From positions 39,425,871-39,489,870 of the forward strand of contig CM064518.1 in NCBI GenBank assembly GCA_032716605.1: 64,000 bases of DNA, given 5' to 3'. A program made the position numbers and the translations under genes. The stretch's first letter is position 1. Every line of letters starts with the position of its first letter. Source of the DNA: Paralithodes platypus (Eukaryota > Arthropoda > Malacostraca > Decapoda > Lithodidae). Shown here piece after piece: positions 57,543 through 64,000 of the stretch. The notes beneath the pieces are model-generated. The model searched no databases. It was not told the DNA's origin and worked only from the letters and a program-made list of their open reading frames with translations.

Positions 57543-57835
57543 CCTCGGGTCAGATAGGGTTAAGATCTGTAAATTGACCACTTGCGAGTTTCAGGCTATA
57601 AGGAAGTTGGAGCTGTAGACATCGATATTTAGCAGAATTACCAGATAAATTACGGTCGTAGTACGTTACAATATACACAAAAGCCAATTCAACATACTTT
57701 TCACCCATCAAAAACCTATATTATTATTGCATTTCTGTTTAATATCAATGTTTTTTTCTCCAACTTCCTTCTAGCTTCAAAATCGCAAGTGGTCAATTAG
57801 TCTGTTATAGGTAGGGTACACTCACCTGGGTAACT
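57543..57835. mobile_element. Fold-back element, about 290 bp
   Basis: AATTGACCACTTGCGAGTTT and ATAAGGAAGTTGGAG (57570-57612) pair with CTCCAACTTCCTTCTAGC and ATCGCAAGTGGTCAATTA (57759-57801). The outer parts GGGTCAGATAGGGTTA and GGTAGGGTACACTCACCTGG are also partly complementary. Not obviously MITE-1 or MITE-2. A snippet TTGACCATTTGCGAGCTATTT occurs at 53823. Confidence 0.65.
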
Positions 57836-58019
57836 TACTGAGTCCGCAAGCTACCTAGGAAACCCCAATATGTACAGTACCTGCCGTTATTTGGTTCAGT
57901 TATTTGCATTCTTTTGTTAGCGCCTCAACGCGCTATTACTAAGAAGGAAAGTGAATCGTTTAATTGAGCTTGATAAATTGCTTGATTTTACATTATACTG
58001 TATATACGCATGCTTCACC

Positions 58020-58084
58020 TTTATATATCTCTATCTCTCTATTTCTTTATCTATCAATCAATATATATATCTCTCTCTCTCTAT

Positions 58085-58124
<40 letters not shown>

Positions 58125-58155
58125 ATGAGAGAGACGGGGGGGGGGGGGGGGGGAA
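58020..58155. repeat. (TATC)n array and G run
   Basis: TCTA/TATC units with short CT, then GAGAGAGAC, about 17 G at 58137-58153, then GAGAG. Confidence 0.9.
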
Positions 58156-58351
58156 GGAGAGAGAGTCAAAATATAGACTTTTGAGACATACAGGAGAAAA
58201 ATAAACGTTTGAGAAAGAGTGAAGGTCATACAAAGGTGGTAGAAACAAATGCGAGATTCTTTTACTGAGCGACAGCACTTGGCCTCGAAAGAACAATGAC
58301 CTAACCTCCCAGATGACCCCGACTTGGCAAACCTAGTGGCAGTATGGAATG

Positions 58352-58450
58352 GTTATAGCCTCTTCAGGATACCATGACGTGTTTCTTCATTATAGCCTAT
58401 GCTGGCTAATAATAGACGATTTTATGTAGTGAAGAAATGTAAAGGGTTAA
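58352..58450. mobile_element. MITE-1, shortened copy
   Basis: TTATAGCCTCTTCAGGATAC and CATGACGTGTTTCTTCATTA at the left, GAAGAAATGTAAAGGGTTAA at the right, with GGCTAATAATAGACGATTTT between. About 100 bp. Confidence 0.6.
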
Positions 58451-58885
58451 AACTTATCCTAATTAAACTTCTGACTTCCAAAATTCAATTCTCAGCTGAA
58501 TGAAAACGTTTACTAAATTCTGAATACGTGAAAGAAACGCGTCCTCGTATCTTATAAGGCTTAAACATTCCCACCACTGGATTAACTTGACTCTTCTTTA
58601 GGTTTGTCAGGGTGGTATTTATTCTACATTATGTTGCATCATGTTATGTATTCTGATTAAATAGTAATTCTACAGTTGTTGTTTTTTCGAACGTTTCAGA
58701 TGCTTGGTTTATGTTTGTGTGCGTACGTGTGTGTGTGTGTGTGTGTGTGTGAGGGAGGTTGTATGTATGTGTGATTCAGGAATTTATATACGCTGATTAT
58801 ACGTGTGACTGTTTTAGCACGCAACAGTCACTCGTGTATCTGTAATGCATTCGAAATAGAAATACTAGATTCTTATACTTTTCCA
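58451..58885. other. Unique sequence with a GT run
   Basis: (GT)n at 58727-58751. Nothing else recognised. Confidence 0.55.
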
Positions 58886-59098
58886 TAACCCCTTCTATAC
58901 CGGCGCCGTCCTTTTAACATTTCTTCCAGCTATTTTAGACGATTTTGTGCTGATTACGAAGGATCTGTGATAGTCAAAAGAGTTAAATGAGGTAGTTCGA
59001 AGTCTGTTAATTACTGGAGGCCCTTTTTAAACTGAATAAAACCGTTTAATAGTAGCCAGAATAAAGTTGAAAGGACGTCGACGGTACAGAAGGGGTTA
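58886..59098. mobile_element. MITE-1 fold-back element, full copy
   Basis: TAACCCCTTCTATACCGGCG and CCGTCCTTTTAAC at the left. GTTGAAAGGACGTCGACGGT and ACAGAAGGGGTTA at the right. The internal TCAAAAGAGTTAAATGAGGT and TACTGGAGGCCCTTTTTAAA are family motifs. Its right-hand TTAA is also the left TTAA of the MITE-2 at 59096. Confidence 0.85.
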
Positions 59099-59431
59099 AG
59101 GGGAGGTTTCCACTTGAGGGATTTTTTCTTTACCCCTTTCTTCCTTATGTTTAGCCCCATTGCTTTCGAAGTTTTAAGACGTTCGCCCCATTAGTTTGGC
59201 GATTGTAAGAAGTTTCACCCCATTTATGTCACTTTTAAGACCTTTCGTCCCATTTACGTGTCGATTTTTTTCCTGGCGAGCGATAGCGAGCCTGTAATTT
59301 AAGAGGAACCGGCCTTCGGCCGGGATATTTTTCTACCGAAAAATGTAAAAATTTATCTTGAAAGGGGGTCAAGGGGGTGTAATTTCAAGCTTGATGGAAG
59401 TCTAGGAAACACACTAAAATCCTCCCCTTAA
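59096..59431. mobile_element. MITE-2 fold-back element, subfamily B
   Basis: TTAAGGGGAGG at the left, CCTCCCCTTAA at the right. The core hairpin CCGGCCTTCGGCCGG lies at 59309-59323, next to TGGCGAGCGATAGCGAGCC. Arm motifs: TTTTAAGACGTTCGCCCCAT, and CTTGAAAGGGGGTCAAGGGG. No coding capacity. Confidence 0.9.
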
Positions 59432-59534
59432 GAGTAGCGCGCAGTAGGAGAATACCGAGAAGGCTTGTAAATATAACCAAGACTGCGGAGGTGCACTACG
59501 AGTTAAGTTTTAGTGTGGGGAATACTTTGAGGCT

Positions 59535-59932
59535 TTAAGGGGAGATGGGTCGTTTTTCTGGTCCCCCTTCTCCCACATTTCCTTTCCTTTGATTTCCTTT
59601 GTACATGCTTAGTCCCTTTAGTGTTCAGATTTAAAGACGTTAGGCCCATTAGTTTGGCGATGCTAAGACTTTTCGCTCCGTTTCTTTGTCAATATTTAGA
59701 GTTTTCGTGTTATTTAGGTGTCGACCTTTTTTCCTGGCGAGCGATAGTGAGCCTGTAATTTAGGAAGAACCGACGTACGGTCGGGAAAATTTTCTACCGA
59801 AAAATGTACAAATATATCTTGAAGGGGGATCTTGGGGTTGTTTATTTAACGTTTCATGGAGGTCTAGGGAGGAAACTAAAATAATAATAAATAAATTAAA
59901 AAGTCTAAGAAATATTACCCATCTCCCCTTAA
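59535..59932. mobile_element. MITE-2 fold-back element, subfamily B, perfect 16-bp TIR
   Basis: TTAAGGGGAGATGGGT at the left and exactly ACCCATCTCCCCTTAA at the right. The core hairpin has a CCGAC/GTCGG stem (59770-59784, CCGACGTACGGTCGG). The GCGAGCGATAGTGAGCC arm motif is present. Same orientation as 59096. Confidence 0.9.
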
Positions 59933-60245
59933 CACAATCTTCGCCGACGTTCTGGGTATTATTAGGGTATTATATATATATTATATTTAGTTGTTATTGA
60001 CGGTTTACTTTCTTTTGACCATGTTCAGGCAATTTGTGTTTAGTTTCCCCCTAGGCTAAAACAAGCGCCTCCCCCAGAACCCTTTCAATTTACAAACTCT
60101 CCCGTAGCCCCCTCCAAGCTAAAGTTTTCAGTTAATCGATTCAAGGTATGAACATGTTTTACAATGTTGTGAAAAAAGCACAGGAACGATTTTGTTGTTT
60201 TCAATTGAGCACATAATTATTAGCCATTTGTATTTATTTATGAAT
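59933..60245. other. Unique sequence with a possible MITE-2 scrap
   Basis: 60036-60115 has CCCCCTAGGCTAAAACAAGC and GCCCCCTCCAAGCTAAA, similar to MITE-2 B flanks and to 53847. No gene. Confidence 0.4.
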
Positions 60246-60337
60246 TGTTTTTCTATGTGGATGAGAGAGACAAAAGGCAGAGCTGCCTGTGACACTTGCA
60301 TCCCCCAGAGTTGAAAGAGTGACAGGGCCAAATTTAG
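60246..60337 (-). mobile_element. LINE-B 3' end fragment
   Basis: TTTTTCTATGTGGATGAGAG, AGACAAAAGGCAGAGCTGCC and GAAAGAGTGACAGGGCCAAA match 46676-46765 closely. Very short, 5'-truncated. Confidence 0.8.
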
Positions 60338-60540
60338 GGAATTTTAGTAAGTTTAGGGATAACACTTTGTATGGTTCATTGTTTACACATAATTTATCTG
60401 TTACAAAGGAGCACATATGATCGCTCTGTGTATGCATGGTTTATTATTTTTGTTTTTAAGATTTATTTTTCTTATATCGAGAGTAAAGTTATACGGATGT
60501 AGTGAAGGCGGACCACGACATTTTATACTGACTGTACACA

Positions 60541-60563
60541 CAAGCACATACCTACACTCACTC

Positions 60564-60628
<65 letters not shown>
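60541..60628. repeat. (CT)n microsatellite
   Basis: CACTCTCACTC followed by about 33 CT units. Confidence 0.95.
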
Positions 60629-60630
<2 letters not shown>

Positions 60631-60837
60631 GAATAAATACAATGTATATCGCTACACGTATTAAAGTAAATTTACACCTGTGCGTTTTCCTGCAACTTGT
60701 ATCAGCAACACTGACCTGGCCGCTTCCTAAATATCATTGGATAAAAGTTCCGTAAAAAGACCTATACCTTGATTCTAGTTATCGATTCCAGTGTGAAGTA
60801 TATCCTCAAACTGTTAGCAGCAATCATCTATCGTCAA

Positions 60838-61130
60838 CCTAGTTGTTGTTGTTGTTGTTGTTCCCCAAGCTGTCTGGCCGAACAGCCCCAAGGCCCCAAG
60901 CAAGGCCAAGGCCATAACCGAGCGCCCCCACAGAACCCTCCCTGCCGACCACAATAAAGCCTGGGTGACCGAAGCCACTCCATGGCGGGGAGCTGAGGAG
61001 GGTGCGGAAACGCCCGGGAAACCAAAGCCCCATCCAGGACCTGTGAAGAGAAAGTTGAGGGGCAATGGAAAAATGTGACGCTTTGGTTTCCAATCTTGGT
61101 AGATTGGGAGGTCAATCCACGGAAAAAGAC
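60838..61130 (-). mobile_element. GC-rich retroposon with (CAA)n tail
   Basis: Read on the minus strand, it begins near GTGGATTGACCTCCCAATCT, continues through GTCCTGGATGGGGCTTTGG and GCCAGACAGCTTGGGGAAC, and ends in (AAC)6-7 at 60845-60864. About 290 bp, far richer in G+C than its surroundings. All three minus-strand frames are open because AT stops are rare, so the frames do not support a protein. I find no A or B box. A SINE or processed transcript remnant is likely. Confidence 0.6.
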
Positions 61131-61293
61131 GCCGTCACTTGAGATCTAGAAAACATATAAGTAAAAGGAACAGTCAGAGTAAGCTATGGGTAACCTAGTT
61201 AGCGTAACCACTGCAAAGTAAAATCTCAAAACATAAACTGGAAAAATCTAGCGGATCACAAATTGCCGTAAAAGAACCTCGTGTGATTCCCTC

Positions 61294-61619
61294 TTAAGGG
61301 GAGGTTTTTAGTTTGTTTCCTACTCCTCCAGCAATCTAAAAATGTCACCCCCTTGACCCCCTTTCAAGATAAATTTGTACATTTTTCGGTAGAAATTTTT
61401 TCCGGCCAAAGGCCGGTTCCTCTTAAATTACAGGCTCGCTATCGCTCGCCAGGATAAAATCGACACCTGAATGGCACGAAAGGTCTTAATATGGGGTGAA
61501 AGTTCTTAAAATTGCTAAACTAATGGGGCAAACGTTTTATAATATTAAAAGCAATGGGGCTAAACATGAGGGAGAAAGGGGTCCAGAAAAAAATCCCTCA
61601 AGTCGGTATCACCCCTTAA
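61294..61619. mobile_element. MITE-2 fold-back element, subfamily B, reverse orientation
   Basis: TTAAGGGGAGGTTT at the left, GGTATCACCCCTTAA at the right. The core hairpin CCGGCCAAAGGCCGG lies at 61402-61416, followed by CAGGCTCGCTATCGCTCGCC. Arms carry CCCCCTTTCAAGATAAATTT and GGCAAACGTTTTATAAT. Inverse of 59096. Confidence 0.9.
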
Positions 61620-61936
61620 CTGAGTGTATTCGCTATCATCTCGTACAACAATTTATCCTCAATAATCTCTCCCCCTCCCCCTCATTGAATTGTTTTTGCC
61701 TTCTCTCTCTTCTCTCTCGCTCTCTCTCTCCCTCACACCTTAATTTCATTTTCCTTCTTCCCTTCCCCCTAGAGACCCTGTAGAAACAAGGATTGGCCAA
61801 CTTTGTTTTGTATGTGCTGTAAGTGTAGAGCAACTGAGTGATATTTAATTTTCGATCAGGTAGAATTTCGAACCAAAGCTCAAACCATATTATCCTGTAC
61901 CAGTATTGCCAAATATTTTTCATGCGTATGAAATAA
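61620..61936. other. Unique sequence with a C/T-rich patch
   Basis: CT-rich at 61665-61735. Nothing recognised. Confidence 0.5.
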
Positions 61937-62151
61937 TTAATCCATTCAGTACCGGTGACGTCCTTTTCATTATATCCTGGCAACTATTGGATGTTTATAT
62001 TTAATCTAGGAAGGATCTCTAACCATTAAAAGGCTACAAACTATCTCAATTAATCCATTTAGCTACCACAGGCCCTTCCTAATCTGAAAAATATCGTTTA
62101 TTAGTTGCAACAATATGATAAAAAGGACGCCATCGGTATTGACTGAGTTAA
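61937..62151. mobile_element. MITE-1 fold-back element, full copy
   Basis: TTAATCCATTCAGTACCGGT and GACGTCCTTTTCATTATATC at the left. GATAAAAAGGACGCCATCGG and TATTGACTGAGTTAA at the right. The internal AATTAATCCATTTAGCTACC is a family motif. Its right TTAA (62148-62151) is shared with the next MITE-2. Confidence 0.85.
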
Positions 62152-62305
62152 GGGGGCCCACCTTGTATTTTCATCGCTCGCCAGGAAGAAATGGACACCT
62201 ATTTGAGGATAAACGTCTTAAAACAGTAGGCTGAATGGGACCGAATGGATACAAGCCAGAGAAAGAGAGAATAGGAAAGACAAAAAGCAGGTCACCCCCC
62301 CTTAA
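62148..62305. mobile_element. MITE-2, subfamily A, internally deleted (158 bp)
   Basis: TTAAGGGGGCCCACCTTG at the left and CAGGTCACCCCCCCTTAA at the right. Only one arm remains (ATCGCTCGCCAGGAAGAAAT, ATAAACGTCTTAAAACAGTA, CGAATGGATACAAGCC). The core hairpin is lost. Confidence 0.85.
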
Positions 62306-62446
62306 GTATGATAAGAGGCCAATGACCCCACTAGGCACCAATAGGGCTGAGGTTGGCCGATCTCTCCTTTCCCCAGGATCTCTATAACTTCCCCTAACCT
62401 TCGCCCTCCCCTCCTCCTATCTCTCCTCTCTTCTTATTCCACGTGC

Positions 62447-62742
62447 TTAAGGGGAGATGAGCTGTGTTTTTCCGTCACCCCTTCTTCCTTAAGTTTAGCC
62501 CCATTACTTTTGAGATTTTAAGACGTTTGCCCCATTAGTTTGTCGATTTTATGATCTTTCGCTCCATTTCTTTGTCAATATTAAGACCATTCGTGCTATT
62601 TAGGTGTCGATTTTTTTCCTGTTGAACGATACTGAGCTTGTAATTTTTTACGGTACCGAAAAAATTTCTAATGTGTCTAGAATGGGGATCAAATTGATGT
62701 TTTTTTTTAAAGTTTGATGGAGGTCTAGGGAGGAAAATAAAA

Positions 62743-62747
<5 letters not shown>
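62447..62747. mobile_element. MITE-2, subfamily B, right end lost at (TA)n
   Basis: TTAAGGGGAGATGAGC at the left. TTTTAAGACGTTTGCCCCAT and TTTAGGTGTCGATTTTTTTC are present, and the core is degraded (TTTTTACGGTACCGAAAAAA). It reaches TTGATGGAGGTCTAGGGAGG, then runs into a TA tract. No right TIR. Confidence 0.85.

Positions 62748-62799
<52 letters not shown>
62746..62799. repeat. (TA)n microsatellite
   Basis: Pure TA, beginning where the MITE-2 right arm should continue. Confidence 0.95.
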
Positions 62800-62801
<2 letters not shown>

Positions 62802-63284
62802 GAAAAAAATCGACTAAAAAGTGAACCCTTATAATCGTCCTCTCCCTCGCACCATTTTCACAGTTTTAGTGCAAGTCAAGTCGTGTGTATATTTTGCTGA
62901 CTTTCCTTGTTTTGTTTATTATGTGTGTGTTTGTATTATTATTATTTTTTGTTTGTTTATGTTTGATAAATTTGTTCTCGTTTTATTCTTCTTCCTGCCT
63001 TTCCTTGCATTTTTTTTGGCTGTTTTCTATTTTTGTTTCTCATTCTACATTTTTCTTTCTAATTTTCCTTGCTTTAATGTATAAGTATTTGTTTTTCATA
63101 TGTTTGTTCATTTGTATTCTTCTTCCTGGTTATCCTTGCTATCCTTTGGCTGCAATGTTTATTTCTTTTACTGTTTGGTTCTTTTTCTCTAGACATGTTC
63201 AACTTTATTCCCATCCTCCTCCATGATCGGTGAACTGCTTATTATATAGACCTGACGAACTTCAGACGATTCTTCTTCTTCATA
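62800..63284. other. T-rich unique sequence, no gene seen
   Basis: T-rich plus strand with hydrophobic Phe/Leu/Cys frames that have no recognised domain. Confidence 0.5.
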
Positions 63285-63499
63285 TTAACCCCTTCTGTAC
63301 CGGGGCCATCTTTTAACGTTATTCTGGCTACTGTTGGACGATTTGTATTAAGTTTTAAAAGGGCCTCCAGCAATTAACAGGCTTCACAGTATCTCATTTA
63401 ACCCTTTTTAGTACCACAGATCCTTTTTAAGCTGGGCAAAATCGCTTAAAAATAGCTAGAGTAAAATTAATTTACCGTCGCCGGTACAAAAGGGGTTAA
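63285..63499. mobile_element. MITE-1 fold-back element, full copy with TTAA at both ends
   Basis: TTAACCCCTTCTGTACCGGG at the left and TCGCCGGTACAAAAGGGGTTAA-type right end (63478-63499). The internal AAAGGGCCTCCAGCAATTAA and TCATTTAACCC are family motifs. This copy best defines the 215-bp unit. Confidence 0.9.
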
Positions 63500-64000
63500 T
63501 GACGTATGTGAGTAAAGTGACATCTCTATTGTGATTATTAAGTGTTAATTATTCCTAAAGGGGACATAAATAGTGAGAGTACCTAAGTTAACTCTAAGGG
63601 TCATGGAACTTTGATATTTGGTTCTCCATTGCCGTACAGTCGGGGTGATTTATATCACTACATTATTTACACCTTGGTTAGTTATTGATATTCTAATTAT
63701 AAATATATTCATGTAATGATAACCAGAAGAAATAGACTTCGAACTCTGTAAATAAGATTATTGATCTTAAAGACATTATCGATAACAATAATACAAGATG
63801 ACATAGTTTTCTTGTTTCCACTTTTGTTTCTATTTTTTTGTATGGAGGGGGGGGGGGGGGGAGTTTTGGGGATTAAATTAAAATACTGGCACTCAGATCT
63901 CCTCTGGTAAAAACATGTCTGCCAAAAACTGGTCTCACCTTAATTGCGTGCTCACTATTGCCCATCCAGAAAACAAATATGCATTTGAATTGAGCGTAGC
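63500..64000. other. Unique sequence, no gene seen
   Basis: A G run of about 14 lies at 63847-63860. Nothing else recognised. Confidence 0.5.

Noticed and set aside
60814..61115. Three overlapping minus-strand frames as a GC-rich gene
   Set aside because: All three frames are open because the DNA is GC-rich. The (AAC)n end and size fit a retroposon better.

Overview
The window is eukaryotic nuclear DNA, most likely from a decapod crustacean. It has no dense coding sequence, very high microsatellite content (CT/GA, CA/GT, TA, CATC, TAC), many decayed non-LTR retrotransposon tails, tRNA-derived SINEs and dozens of small fold-back elements. One SINE (30.7-30.9 kb) carries a body I recognise as common in decapod genomes. 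That taxon call is from memory and is moderate. Only one piece of the window looks like a host protein-coding gene. It is a 57-nt, phase-1/phase-1 exon on the plus strand at 25110-25166, flanked by good splice sites and encoding GLGVSWDWQRWWTYDGIS. It resembles the N-terminal part of arthropod carbonic-anhydrase-related proteins (CA10/CARPB-like). If so, most of the window is intron of one very long gene.

Layout. 0-8.2 kb: a nearly identical 2.9-kb block is present twice (1-2893 and 5345-8221). The first copy ends exactly at a 100-N assembly gap. Each copy holds two fold-back MITEs, long CT/GA tracts, an RTE-like retroposon end and a 14-bp minisatellite. 8.2-25 kb: CT-tailed repeats, a TTAA fold-back element, two copies of a non-LTR element (LINE-A), a poly(A) SINE-like element, a 669-bp fold-back element built of CCCAGTGA repeats, and a tRNA-like sequence. 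24.8-25.2 kb: a 22-bp tandem array and the exon. 25.2-34 kb: microsatellites and a 1.3-kb G-poor 22-bp minisatellite. 34-53 kb: ends and broken RT fragments of LINE-B, LINE-C, LINE-D, LINE-E and LINE-F. 53-64 kb: a dense cluster of two families of TTAA-bounded fold-back elements, sometimes sharing the same TTAA.

Names used below are mine. MITE-1 is a fold-back of about 215 bp with ends TTAACCCCTTCTGTACCGG. MITE-2 is a fold-back of about 330-400 bp with ends TTAAGGGG, a GCGAGC-GATA-GCGAGC arm motif and a short core hairpin. LINE-A to LINE-F are distinct non-LTR retrotransposon remnants, named by order of description. None of the RT fragments is intact. The mobile elements account for much of the non-simple sequence, and at least one family (LINE-F/CT-tailed) appears tied to (CT)n tracts, which may help explain the microsatellite load. 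The remaining long stretches are AT-rich unique sequence in which I see no gene.
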